In this document: positions 33,070 through 42,688 of the stretch, piece after piece
How positions within the stretch are numbered: the stretch's first letter is position 1
Layout of the letters: every line of letters begins with the position of its first letter
Source: Rahnella ecdela
GTDB lineage: Bacteria > Pseudomonadota > Gammaproteobacteria > Enterobacterales > Enterobacteriaceae
DNA length: 64,000 bases
Reading direction: 5' to 3'
Assembly (NCBI RefSeq): GCF_019049625.1
Contig: NZ_JAFMOY010000125.1
Span: forward strand, 116,035 to 180,034
The notes under the pieces: model-generated
Databases searched by the model: none
Seen by the model: only the letters and a program-made list of their open reading frames with translations
Told to the model about the DNA's origin: nothing
Program-made: the position numbers and the translations under genes

Positions 33070-35146
33070 TCTGGCCGCGATACTGCGTTTACCCGCCAAC
33101 TTTAAGTCCGGACAATGGCAGGTGCTGGCAGGTCCAATTCTTATCCTGATCATCCTGTCGATGATGGTGCTGCCGTTGCCACCGTTCATCCTCGACTTGC
33201 TGTTTACCTTTAACATTGCACTTTCCATCATGGTGCTGCTGGTGGCGATGTTCACCCAGCGTACTCTGGAGTTTGCCGCGTTCCCGACCATTCTGCTGTT
33301 TTCCACCTTATTACGTCTGTCGCTGAACGTGGCCTCGACGCGTGTGATCTTAATGGAAGGTCACACCGGCGGCGCGGCGGCGGGGCGGGTCATCGAAGCA
33401 TTCGGCCACTTCCTGGTCGGCGGTAACTTCGCCATCGGTATCGTGGTGTTTATCATTCTGGTGCTGATTAACTTTATGGTTATCACCAAGGGTGCCGGAC
33501 GTATCGCCGAAGTGGGCGCGCGTTTCGTACTCGACGGAATGCCGGGCAAACAGATGGCAATCGACGCGGATCTTAACGCCGGTCTGATTGGCGAAGATGA
33601 AGCGAAAAAGCGCCGCAGCGAAGTCACGCAGGAAGCGGACTTCTACGGTTCGATGGACGGTGCGAGTAAATTCGTTCGTGGTGACGCCGTCGCCGGTCTG
33701 ATGATCATGATCATCAACGTCGTCGGCGGCCTGCTGGTTGGTGTGTTGCAGCACGGAATGGATCTCGGTCATGCGGCTGAAAGCTACACCCTGCTGACCA
33801 TCGGTGACGGTCTGGTTGCGCAGATCCCTGCGCTGGTTATCTCCACTGCCGCCGGTGTTATCGTGACCCGCGTCGGGACCAACGAAGACGTCGGCGAACA
33901 GATGGTGACCCAGCTGTTCCGCAACCCGCGCGTGATGATGCTGAGTGCCGGTGTTCTGGGCTTGCTCGGGATGGTGCCGGGGATGCCCAATCTGGTCTTC
34001 CTGATGTTTACCGCTGGCCTGTTAGGCCTGGCATGGTGGACACGCGGACAGGAGCAGAAAAAACCGGCGGCGAAAGAAGATATTCCGGCTGCGGCTGATA
34101 ACGGCAAACAGATGGTCGAAGCCAGCTGGCAGGACGTGCAGCTTGAAGATCCGCTGGGGATGGAAGTCGGTTACCGCCTGATCCCGATGGTGGACTTTGC
34201 GCAAAACGGTGAACTGCTCGGACGTATCCGCAGTATCCGTAAGAAATTCGCGCAGGAAATGGGCTACCTGCCACCGGTTATTCATATTCGTGACAACCTC
34301 GAACTGCCGCCTGCGGGCTACCGTATTCTGATGAAAGGTGTGGAAATCGGCACCGGTACGGCACATCCGGGGCGCTGGATGGCGATTAACCCTGGCAGCG
34401 CAATTGGCGAACTGCCGGGCGAACCGACGGTGGATCCGGCATTCGGACTGGCGGCTGTGTGGATTGAACCGGCCATGCGCGAGCAGGCGCAAATTCAGGG
34501 CTTCACCGTGGTTGAAGCCAGTACCGTGGTGGCGACGCACCTCAATCACCTGATCAGCCTGCACGCAAGAGAACTGTTTGGCCGTCAGGAAACGCAGGAA
34601 CTGATGGAGCGTGTGACCAAAGAAATGCCGAAGCTGACGGATGATTTCATTCCGGGCGTCATTTCGCTGACCAACATGCACAAAGTGTTGCAGAACTTAC
34701 TCGCGGAGCGGGTCTCTATCCGCGATATGCGTACCATCGTCGAAACGCTGGCGGAGTACGCGCCGAATCAGCCGGATCCGAACGAACTGACCTCCGTGGT
34801 CCGCGTTGCGCTGGGCAGAGCCATCACCCAGCAGTGGTTCCCTGGCAATGGCGAAGTGCAGGTTATCGGCCTCGATACCTCGCTGGAACGCCTGCTGTTA
34901 CAGGCATTGCAAAGTGGCGGTGGCCTCGAGCCGGGTCTGGCAGATCGCTTGCTGACGCAGTCCGAAGCCGCGTTGCAGCGTCAGGATATGCTCGGCGCGC
35001 CGCCGGTGCTGCTGGTGAATCACGCGCTGCGTCCGCTGTTGTCGCGTTTCCTGCGCCGCTCGCTGCCAAATATCGTGGTGATGTCAAATCTGGAAATGAC
35101 CGACAGCCGCCAGATCCGCATGACTGCTACCATCGGCGGCGAATAA
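33062..35146 (+). CDS. flhA: Flagellar type III export gate protein FlhA
   Basis: The 694-residue protein (E. coli 692) forms the nonameric export gate. Hydrophobic segments fill the first 330 residues, with the conserved FHIPEP-type cytoplasmic loop (GRIAEVGARFVLDGMPGKQM) between helices 4 and 5. The cytoplasmic C-terminal half binds export chaperones. ATG 33062 (MANLAAILRLP) agrees with the family start; the longer frame from 33038 lies within flhB. The ribosome site GGAGAGAG is in the flhB 3' end. Confidence 0.96.
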   Translation: MANLAAILRLPANFKSGQWQVLAGPILILIILSMMVLPLPPFILDLLFTFNIALSIMVLLVAMFTQRTLEFAAFPTILLFSTLLRLSLNVASTRVILMEGHTGGAAAGRVIEAFGHFLVGGNFAIGIVVFIILVLINFMVITKGAGRIAEVGARFVLDGMPGKQMAIDADLNAGLIGEDEAKKRRSEVTQEADFYGSMDGASKFVRGDAVAGLMIMIINVVGGLLVGVLQHGMDLGHAAESYTLLTIGDGLVAQIPALVISTAAGVIVTRVGTNEDVGEQMVTQLFRNPRVMMLSAGVLGLLGMVPGMPNLVFLMFTAGLLGLAWWTRGQEQKKPAAKEDIPAAADNGKQMVEASWQDVQLEDPLGMEVGYRLIPMVDFAQNGELLGRIRSIRKKFAQEMGYLPPVIHIRDNLELPPAGYRILMKGVEIGTGTAHPGRWMAINPGSAIGELPGEPTVDPAFGLAAVWIEPAMREQAQIQGFTVVEASTVVATHLNHLISLHARELFGRQETQELMERVTKEMPKLTDDFIPGVISLTNMHKVLQNLLAERVSIRDMRTIVETLAEYAPNQPDPNELTSVVRVALGRAITQQWFPGNGEVQVIGLDTSLERLLLQALQSGGGLEPGLADRLLTQSEAALQRQDMLGAPPVLLVNHALRPLLSRFLRRSLPNIVVMSNLEMTDSRQIRMTATIGGE

Positions 35147-35147
35147 T

Positions 35148-35564
35148 ATGCGCCGCGTGGTGATATTGCTGCTGGGAACCCTGAGTCTGTCTGCGATGGC
35201 TGCAACAGGCACATGGTCTGACAGCCGCCACGGCGTCACTTTGCAAAATCGTGGCGTGATGATGTCATCGGCGGCACTGGCAGCGACGAATTCCGCACCT
35301 GTCAGACAGCGAACGTCCGCGACTATTACCACTATCAGCTGGAAGTACGAACTGTTCGGCGCAAGACCGGCGGGCTTACAAGTGCAGTTGTGTAATACGC
35401 AGAATCACTGTGTTGTGCTGGATGCCGGGGGCGGAATGACGAAATCTTTTTATGGCCAGGCCGCGATTTCCCCGCTGAGATTTATCTATTTCGTGCCCGG
35501 TACGGGCGCGCTGAATGCGCCACTGCGGGTAGTCAGCAATCAGGTGATTGTGAATTATCAGTAA
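35148..35564 (+). CDS. flhE: Flagellar protein FlhE (periplasmic)
   Basis: A 138-residue exported protein with a signal peptide (MRRVVILLLGTLSLSAMA, cleavage near residue 18). The body includes GTWSDSRHGVTLQNRG and ends with FVPGTGALNAPLRV, as in the FlhE family. FlhE is thought to keep the export gate from leaking protons. The start ATG follows the flhA stop after one base, so the two are coupled. Last gene of the flhBAE operon. Confidence 0.92.
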   Translation: MRRVVILLLGTLSLSAMAATGTWSDSRHGVTLQNRGVMMSSAALAATNSAPVRQRTSATITTISWKYELFGARPAGLQVQLCNTQNHCVVLDAGGGMTKSFYGQAAISPLRFIYFVPGTGALNAPLRVVSNQVIVNYQ

Positions 35565-35761
35565 GGCAAGGCGCAGTAAGGCAGGGCGCATTTCAGTGCA
35601 CCACACTTTACGTTTGTACTCTCTCACTCCGGTTCTGTTTTCTACTCCCCGTTTCTTAATCTATTTTCCTGAAATACATAGCGTTATTTCATGGTTCGGG
35701 CTGTGACGCCGACACTCTACACTCGAAAAAATTGCCTTTTCACCTGTGGAGTATGACCTCA

Positions 35762-37339
35762 ATGAAAGCCCGTGTTCCTTCCCTGTTATTTTTGCTCATG
35801 ATGGTGGTCACCCGCGTGGACGCCGCAACGCCCGCCGATACGCTGGTGGTGGCCGGTTCGCTTGAAGGTATTATCAGCCTGGATCCGGCGGAAAGTTTTG
35901 AAACCGTCAGTTCCGGCAATCTGGTTAACCTGTATCAGCAACTGGTGGCTTCTGACCGTCAGCATCCTGATAAATTGGATCCGGATGCTGCCGCCAGCTG
36001 GCAGCCGGGGCCGGACGGTCATAGCCTGATCTTTACCCTTAAACCTGATCAGAAATTTGCCAGCGGCAATCCGCTGACCACTGATGACGTGATTTACTCC
36101 TTTACCCGCGTAGTCAAACTCAATAAAAGCCCGTCATTTATTCTGGGAGAACTGGGCTGGACGCCGGAAAATGTCGACGGCAATCTGAAAAAACTGAGTG
36201 ATGATAAGGTGCAGCTCAGCTGGCCTGCTGATATCGGCAGCGGGTTAGTACTGAGTATTTTATCCGCGCCCGTCGCCGGAATAGTTGACAGCAAACTGCT
36301 GAAAGAACATGTCGAACAGAACGATTTCGGCAACAGCTGGCTGCGTTCCCGTTCGGCAGGCAGCGGTGCGTTTGAGGTACGTAATTATGTGCCGCATGAA
36401 GCGTTAATCTTCAAACGTAATAAGAACGCGAAGCCTTTGGCCAAACTGGAAAACGTGCTGTTTAAGAACGTCGGTGACCCGTCAACCCGCCGGTTACTGG
36501 TGCTCAATGGTGATGCTGACGTGGCGTATGATCTGGGGGCAGACCAGTTCAGCTCGCTGCAAAAAGAAAAGGGCGTGCATGTCGCGCAGTTCCCGGCGGC
36601 GAAAGTGTTCTATCTGGCGTTTAACGTCGGCGATACCACACAACCGGCGCTGTCGAATCCGGCTTTATGGGAAGCGGCGCGCTGGCTGGTGGATTATCAG
36701 GGCATTTCGACTGACCTGCTCAAAGGCCAGTACGGCATTCATCAGACCTTCCTGCCTGACGGTCTGGCCGGAGCCATTGACGACCAGCCGTTCAAATATG
36801 ATGTTGCGAAAGCCAAGGCTATTCTCAGCAAAGGCGGTATCGCACCGGGCACCAAAATTGATTTAATCGTGATTAACCAGCCGCCATATTCTGATATCGC
36901 ACAGGCATTACAGGCCAGTTTTGCCAAAGCCGACATCAATTTAGTGGTGCACCCGCTGGTGGAAAGCGACGTGCTGACCCGTATGCGGGCGCACAAATTC
37001 CAGTCCATTTTCACTTACTGGGGCGCGGATTATCTGGATCCAAATACCAACGCGAGCACTTTTGCGTATAACGTTCCCAATGGCCCGAAAACGCTGGCTC
37101 AGCGTATTCAGTGGGTAATTCCGGAAATCAGCAAACAGACGCGCGCCGCTGCCGCAGAATCCGATCCGGAAAAACGCAAAGCGCTGTATGCCGATTTACA
37201 ACGTGAGCTGCAAAAAAGCTCGCCGTTCGTGGTGGCGTTGCAGAGTAAATTGCTGGTGGCAATCCGCGACAACGTGAAGGGCGCGAGCCAGAACGTGGCG
37301 GGCAGTCAGCTGTATCTTGATACGGTGAGCAAGGAATAA
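35762..37339 (+). CDS. ABC transporter substrate-binding protein, family 5 (peptide/nickel type), orphan
   Basis: This 525-residue periplasmic binding protein has a signal peptide MKARVPSLLFLLMMVVTRVDA and the family-5 (DppA/OppA/NikA) start SLDPAESFETVSSGNLVNLYQQL. A conserved FTLKPDQKFASGNPLTTDDV motif is present. No permease or ATPase gene is nearby, so it must share a transporter or have another role. ATG 35762 was chosen because TGGAG stands ten bases upstream and the signal begins there; a frame from 35732 would add ten residues. Ligand unknown; a peptide or a metal complex is likely. Confidence 0.85.
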   Translation: MKARVPSLLFLLMMVVTRVDAATPADTLVVAGSLEGIISLDPAESFETVSSGNLVNLYQQLVASDRQHPDKLDPDAAASWQPGPDGHSLIFTLKPDQKFASGNPLTTDDVIYSFTRVVKLNKSPSFILGELGWTPENVDGNLKKLSDDKVQLSWPADIGSGLVLSILSAPVAGIVDSKLLKEHVEQNDFGNSWLRSRSAGSGAFEVRNYVPHEALIFKRNKNAKPLAKLENVLFKNVGDPSTRRLLVLNGDADVAYDLGADQFSSLQKEKGVHVAQFPAAKVFYLAFNVGDTTQPALSNPALWEAARWLVDYQGISTDLLKGQYGIHQTFLPDGLAGAIDDQPFKYDVAKAKAILSKGGIAPGTKIDLIVINQPPYSDIAQALQASFAKADINLVVHPLVESDVLTRMRAHKFQSIFTYWGADYLDPNTNASTFAYNVPNGPKTLAQRIQWVIPEISKQTRAAAAESDPEKRKALYADLQRELQKSSPFVVALQSKLLVAIRDNVKGASQNVAGSQLYLDTVSKE

Positions 37340-37383
37340 ACCACCGGTCATTTCCCGCCGGAACTCCAAAATTAAAATGCGCA

Positions 37384-37408
37384 GGGAGGATTTTATCCTC
37401 CCTCTTTT
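37384..37408 (+). terminator. Terminator behind the family-5 binding protein
   Basis: Perfect arms GGGAGGA and TCCTCCC with a TTTTA loop, followed by a T-rich run. Confidence 0.88.
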
Positions 37409-37486
37409 ATTGTGTTATTTCCGCTACTATTACCTCACCGCAATATCACTAAGACTCTCATGCACATCTCATCTGAAGAGCAGAAA

Positions 37487-38116
37487 ATGTCATTAAAAGG
37501 GCAGAAAACCGGCGCGCTGTGTTTCGCTGCCGGCGGGCTGATTTATCTGCTGGCGGAAAAAATCAGCGCATCCGGTTGGCATAATCCTGCCTATTCCTGG
37601 TTGCATAATTACATCAGCGATTTGGGCATTGCGTCATGTGGTGAGACGCCAGATGGCAGGGATATTTGTTCGCCTCTTCACAACGTGATGAACGCCGGTT
37701 TCGCGGCAGAAGGCGTGCTCTTTTTTCTGGCCTGCTGGTTATTACGTCCCGTTTTTAAAGGGCAGGGAGAACGTGCATTTGTATTTTTCGGACTGCTGCA
37801 TGGACTCGGCGGCCTGATGATCGCTGCTTTTCACAGCGGGGGAGGAACGGGCGGAATTACGGTTCATCAGACCGGCGCAGTGCTGGCGATTGCGGGCGGT
37901 AATTTGTGTTTACTGTCGGCGGGATGGATAAAACGTCAGCAAGATGGCTGGCGGGGATTTGCGCTTCTGAGTCTTATTCTGGGTAGTCTCGGACTGATCA
38001 GCATGGTCACTATCTCGTTCGATGTTTTACCGGTCGGACTCATCGAGCGGCTTTCTGTCTATACCATTACCGGCTGGCAAATCGGCACCGGAATATGGCT
38101 CAGCATTAAGCGCTAA
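37487..38116 (+). CDS. DUF998 family membrane protein
   Basis: The protein of 209 residues (from ATG 37487, GAAGAG upstream; 37460 is an alternative start) has about six hydrophobic helices. The periplasm-facing loop after helix 1 contains HNPAYSWLHNYISDLG, typical of DUF998, and CGETPDGRDICSPLHN follows. DUF998 proteins are integral membrane proteins without known function, distantly similar to other small multi-pass families. The gene stands alone between a terminator and the convergent putA. Confidence 0.75.
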   Translation: MSLKGQKTGALCFAAGGLIYLLAEKISASGWHNPAYSWLHNYISDLGIASCGETPDGRDICSPLHNVMNAGFAAEGVLFFLACWLLRPVFKGQGERAFVFFGLLHGLGGLMIAAFHSGGGTGGITVHQTGAVLAIAGGNLCLLSAGWIKRQQDGWRGFALLSLILGSLGLISMVTISFDVLPVGLIERLSVYTITGWQIGTGIWLSIKR

Positions 38117-38146
38117 GGGCTGGTTAAGCTTTTCTTTCGTAAAAAT

Positions 38147-38181
38147 CGTGCTCCCTCCGCGATATTTGCAGAAGGAGCACG
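38147..38181 (-). terminator. Terminator behind putA
   Basis: Perfect arms CGTGCTCC (38147-38154) and GGAGCACG (38174-38181); on the minus strand the stem is followed by ATTTTTA. The loop is long (19 bases). Confidence 0.7.
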
Positions 38182-38187
38182 TCAGAC

Positions 38188-41100
38188 TTAGCCGATCGTC
38201 ATCAGGCTGGCGTTCCCGCCAGCCGCAGCGGTGTTTACGCTTAATGAACGCTCATGCAGCAGACGTTCCAGAAGGATGTTGTCCTCACCGCGTGCAAAAC
38301 CCTGCACCGAGATAATCGCGCCGGAACGCTGGGCGATGGTCTGACACAGTTCGCGCAACTGATCGGCGTCACCGTGATAAATCACTGCATCGAATACCGG
38401 TTGTGCATTTTGCCAGTCCTTGGTGAAATCAACGCGTTCCTGCACGGCTTTTGGCAGCAGGTTAAACAGATCACGTTGTAATGGCGCTTCCGGCCACATA
38501 ATGCGGCAACCGGTGGCGGTAACTGCCGCCAGCTGAGTCAGCGCATCTTCCTGATTATCGGCCAGTGCCAGAACACGTTCGCGCGGCAGCAATGCGTAAG
38601 TGTTGCGCTCGCCGGTAGGCCCAGGCAGGGTGCGCAATGTACCGCCCTGGCTGGTGTGTGCGAAACGCTCGCAGACAGCGACTAACTCTTCGCGGTGCTT
38701 CTGCTCCGTGGCCCATTTTTGCAGCGCACGGTGCGGAGCCAGCAGGGCTTCACGCACGGACGTATCCAGCGGCAGTTCACTGTCCTGACGCAGCAACGTT
38801 TGCTGTACGGCATCCTGGGGACGGCTGCTCAGCAGGCGATACAGATACAGCGGACCACCGGCTTTTGGTCCGGTCCCCGACAACCCTTCGCCGCCGAACG
38901 GCTGCACGCCAACGACGGCACCGACCATGTTGCGGTTTACGTACATATTGCCGACGTGCGCCTGCTGCGTGACCCGATGAATGGTTTCATCGATACGGGT
39001 ATGAATACCCAGCGTCAGGCCATAACCGGCTGCATTAATCTGACCGATCAGCTTATCCAGATCCTGACGGGCATAACGCACCACGTGCAGTACCGGTCCG
39101 AAAATCTCTTTCTTCATTTCTTCAAAGCTATCAAGTTCGATAAGCGTCGGTTTCACAAAGGTGCCGTACGCCCATTCCTGCTGATCGGCAGTAAATTCCT
39201 GCGTTGCCTGATACACGGTGCGGCCTTTGGCGCGCATGTCATCGATGTGTTTTTCGATGCTTGCTTTGGCTTCAGCGTCGATAACTGGCCCGATATCAGT
39301 ACAGAGGCGTTCAGGATTACCCATGCGACATTCCGCCATGGCACCGCGCAGCATTTGCAGCGTGTGATCAGCCACGTCTTCCTGAATACACAGCACGCGC
39401 AGGGCGGAACAACGCTGACCGGCATTGTCGAAGGCCGATGCGACGACATCCGTCACCACCTGTTCGGTCAGTGCGGAAGAATCGACAATCATCGCGTTCA
39501 GACCACCGGTTTCGGCGATAAGCGGCGTCGGACGGCCTTGCGGATCCAACCGTCCGGCAATGTTGCGTTGCAAAATCCCTGCGACATCCGTTGAGCCGGT
39601 AAACAGTACGCCGCGCACGCGTTCGTCATTGACCAGCTGCGAACCGACCGTTTCACCCTGACCTGGCAATAGCTGCAATACGCCAGCCGGAACACCGGCT
39701 TCATGCAGAATACCCACGGCTAATGCCGCAATCAGCGGTGTCTGTTCCGCAGGTTTTGCCAGCACGCTGTTACCGGCGGCAAGAGCGGCAGCAATCTGAC
39801 CGGTGAAAATGGCCAGCGGGAAGTTCCACGGGCTGATACACACCACCGGCCCGAGCGGACGGTGCGTGTCGTTGGCGAAATCTTCACGGATCTGACCGGC
39901 GTAATAATGCAGGAAGTCCACGGCTTCACGCACTTCGGCGATGGCGTTATTAAAGGTCTTTCCGGCTTCACGCACCAGCACGCCGAGCAGATTCTGCAAC
40001 TGCGCTTCCATCAGTTCTGCACCGCGTTGCAGAATTGCGGCACGCTCTTCGGGAGGCGTCGCAAACCAGATAGCGCCGGCGGCGGCAGAAGCGTCCAGCG
40101 CACGGCTGATTTCAGCTTGCGTTGCTTCGCGTACATACCCGACGATATCGCTGCTTTGTGACGGGTTGATCACCGGCAGGAATTCGCCGTCGTCAGTTGG
40201 TGCATCAATAATCGGTTGGGCTTTTACCGGATGACTGGCGCTTTGCAGCAGGGCGCTGGAAAGGGAAGCCAGACGGTGCTCGCTGGACATATCCAGACCC
40301 GCAGAATTCACGCGTTTGTCACCGTACAAATTTCTCGGCAGGGCGATACGCGGATGCGGCAATCCGACCTGACCTTCGCTGGCGGCCAGCGCTTCGACGG
40401 CCAGAACCGGATCGGCAACCAGCTCTTCAATAGGCAGCGTAGTATCGGCGATACGGTTAACGAATGAAGTGTTCGCGCCGTTTTCCAGCAGACGACGCAC
40501 CAGATACGCCAGCAGCGTTTCGTGCGTGCCGACCGGTGCATAAATACGGCAAGGGCGGTTTAGTTTCCCCTCGGAAATCTTGCCGACAACCTGCTCATAC
40601 AGCGGCTCACCCATGCCGTGCAGGCACTGAAACTCGTACTGACCCGGATAATAGTTATTGCCGGCCAGCTGATAAATAGCGGCAACGGTGTGGGCGTTGT
40701 GCGTGGCGAACTGCGGATAAATCAGGTTAGGCACCGCCAGCAGTTTGCGGGCGCAGGCCAGATAGGAAACGTCGGTGTAAACCTTGCGGGTATACACCGG
40801 GTAATCTTCCAGTCCTTCCACCTGTGCACGTTTGATTTCGCTGTCCCAGTACGCGCCTTTAACCAGACGGATCATCAGACGGCGACGGCTGCGTTGCGCC
40901 AGATTAGTCAGGTAATCAATCACCATCGGACAGCGTTTCTGATAAGCCTGAATAACGAAACCGATGCCGTTCCAGCCTGACAGTTCCGGTTCAAAGCAGA
41001 GTTTTTCCAGCAGATCGAGGGAGATTTCCAGACGGTCTGCTTCTTCAGCGTCAATATTAATGCCGATGTCATAACTGCGTGCAAGCAAGGTGAGTGAAAG

Positions 41101-42162
41101 CAGGCGCGGGTATAATTCTTCCATCACGCGCTCGTACTGCGCGCGGCTGTAACGCGGATGCAGGGCGGAAAGTTTGATGGAAATGCCGGGGCCTTCATAA
41201 ATCCCGCGACCATTTGAGGCTTTACCTATTGCGTTGATCGCCTGCTGATAAGACTGCAAATACGCCTGTGCGTCTTTTTCGGTCAGCGCCGCTTCGCCCA
41301 GCATGTCGTAGGAATAGCGGAAACCTTTTTCTTCGTGTTTGCGGGCATTCGCAAGCGCTTCGGCGATGGTTTCACCTGTGACGAATTGTTCGCCCATCAG
41401 GCGCATCGCCATGTCCACACCTTTGCGGATCAGCGGTTCACCGCTTTTACCGATAATGCGGTTCAGGGATTTCGACAGACTGGCTTCGTTATGTGTCGAC
41501 ACCAGTTTACCGGTGAACAGCAAACCCCAGGTCGCAGCATTGACGAACAATGAAGGACTGCGGCCCAGATGTGAATGCCAGTTACCGTTGCTGATTTTGT
41601 CGCGGATTAACGCGTCACGCGTGGGTTTGTCCGGAATACGCAACAAGGCTTCGGCCAGACACATCAGCGCCACGCCTTCCTGAGAAGACAGTGAAAACTC
41701 CTGCAACAGACTTTGCACCATACCGGCGCGGCCATTTGCACTCTTCTGGTTACGCAGTTTGGTGGCAATGTCGGCGGCCAGTTTAAGGGCTGCGTCGCCA
41801 AGTGGGGCAGGCAAACGGGCCTGTTCAAGCAGCATGGACACCGCTTCAGGTTCCGGGCGACGATAGGCGGCAGTGATGGCGGAACGGCTGACAGACTGAG
41901 GCAAAATCTGCTCGGCAAAATCAAGGAAGGGCTGATGCGTTTCCTGAACCGCCGGTAATGCCGCATCTTCGCTTTCGCCAGTGGCAGCGCCGTTCAGCGC
42001 CGGAATTTCCGGCAACGCATCGCCATTTTCCAGACGTTCCAGATAGGAAAAAATCGCCTGCTTAATCAGCCAGTGCGGCGTGCGGTCAATTTTATGCGCC
42101 GCCTCTTTTAACCTGTCGCGTGTGCCTTCGTCCAGCTTCACGCCCATCGTTGTCATACCCAT
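38188..42162 (-). CDS. putA: Bifunctional proline dehydrogenase / P5C dehydrogenase and put repressor PutA
   Basis: This 1324-residue protein is a trifunctional PutA like that of E. coli (1320). Residues 1-47 form the ribbon-helix-helix DNA-binding domain (TTMGVKLDEGTRDRL). Proline dehydrogenase occupies about 260-610 (FAD), and pyrroline-5-carboxylate dehydrogenase about 650-1120 with the catalytic cysteine in GQRCSALR. It oxidises proline to glutamate at the membrane when proline is present and represses the put genes when it is not. ATG 42162 has GGAG nine bases upstream; the longer frame from 42219 is not supported. Divergent from putP. Confidence 0.97.
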   Translation of the reverse strand: MGMTTMGVKLDEGTRDRLKEAAHKIDRTPHWLIKQAIFSYLERLENGDALPEIPALNGAATGESEDAALPAVQETHQPFLDFAEQILPQSVSRSAITAAYRRPEPEAVSMLLEQARLPAPLGDAALKLAADIATKLRNQKSANGRAGMVQSLLQEFSLSSQEGVALMCLAEALLRIPDKPTRDALIRDKISNGNWHSHLGRSPSLFVNAATWGLLFTGKLVSTHNEASLSKSLNRIIGKSGEPLIRKGVDMAMRLMGEQFVTGETIAEALANARKHEEKGFRYSYDMLGEAALTEKDAQAYLQSYQQAINAIGKASNGRGIYEGPGISIKLSALHPRYSRAQYERVMEELYPRLLSLTLLARSYDIGINIDAEEADRLEISLDLLEKLCFEPELSGWNGIGFVIQAYQKRCPMVIDYLTNLAQRSRRRLMIRLVKGAYWDSEIKRAQVEGLEDYPVYTRKVYTDVSYLACARKLLAVPNLIYPQFATHNAHTVAAIYQLAGNNYYPGQYEFQCLHGMGEPLYEQVVGKISEGKLNRPCRIYAPVGTHETLLAYLVRRLLENGANTSFVNRIADTTLPIEELVADPVLAVEALAASEGQVGLPHPRIALPRNLYGDKRVNSAGLDMSSEHRLASLSSALLQSASHPVKAQPIIDAPTDDGEFLPVINPSQSSDIVGYVREATQAEISRALDASAAAGAIWFATPPEERAAILQRGAELMEAQLQNLLGVLVREAGKTFNNAIAEVREAVDFLHYYAGQIREDFANDTHRPLGPVVCISPWNFPLAIFTGQIAAALAAGNSVLAKPAEQTPLIAALAVGILHEAGVPAGVLQLLPGQGETVGSQLVNDERVRGVLFTGSTDVAGILQRNIAGRLDPQGRPTPLIAETGGLNAMIVDSSALTEQVVTDVVASAFDNAGQRCSALRVLCIQEDVADHTLQMLRGAMAECRMGNPERLCTDIGPVIDAEAKASIEKHIDDMRAKGRTVYQATQEFTADQQEWAYGTFVKPTLIELDSFEEMKKEIFGPVLHVVRYARQDLDKLIGQINAAGYGLTLGIHTRIDETIHRVTQQAHVGNMYVNRNMVGAVVGVQPFGGEGLSGTGPKAGGPLYLYRLLSSRPQDAVQQTLLRQDSELPLDTSVREALLAPHRALQKWATEQKHREELVAVCERFAHTSQGGTLRTLPGPTGERNTYALLPRERVLALADNQEDALTQLAAVTATGCRIMWPEAPLQRDLFNLLPKAVQERVDFTKDWQNAQPVFDAVIYHGDADQLRELCQTIAQRSGAIISVQGFARGEDNILLERLLHERSLSVNTAAAGGNASLMTIG

Positions 42163-42229
42163 GCGCAACCACTCCATATAAAAAGGTTCAGGTGAATTCA
42201 TTATCTTTATGGCAAGCAATATCTTCTAT

Positions 42230-42390
42230 GTTGCAACCTTGTGCAACCCTGTTAATGCAGGAAGTATGCCTGATGTGATTTATTTGGCATTTTTAACAAA
42301 TCCCCAGGTCATTAAACGCCATTTCTGGCGGATGTCTTTATCAGTAAAAGGCCTGTGAAAGGTGCAACCGTAGTAATTGCAATGTGCAAC
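42230..42390. promoter_or_regulatory. PutA operator half-sites in the putA-putP gap
   Basis: GTTGCA or its complement TGCAAC, the hexamer bound by the PutA RHH domain, occurs at 42230-42235 (overlapping 42232-42237), 42242-42247, 42363-42368 and 42385-42390. The two pairs, about 120 bases apart, could support DNA looping between the divergent promoters. The remaining gap up to 42688 shows no gene; a 43-codon extension of the putP frame is not supported. Confidence 0.8.
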
Positions 42391-42688
42391 CCGCATACAA
42401 AATAACTGTGATGAAGGGAGAATTTCAGGTATCAAAATTGTTAAAACATTTGAAATATGTCCGCCACTGAACCAGTATCCGGCACGACAGGATTTTTGAA
42501 CAATAACCCTACTTATGACGCTGCTTCCTGGCGGACAACGATAAAAAATAGGGAGAGTAATGCTGAAATCCAAGCCGGTTTCAGCCATCATCTTGCCCCG
42601 GCAGGTTTTTGGCAGCCCTTCTTTAGAAGGACGTCAGGACAGACAGGTGCCGGACAACATCGCAAATAAGAAGAAAGTGGAGAATGGA

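Noticed and set aside
38695..39594. Plus-strand frame of 299 codons inside putA
   Set aside because: Fully antisense to a conserved enzyme and rich in His/Arg/Thr as usual for a shadow frame.
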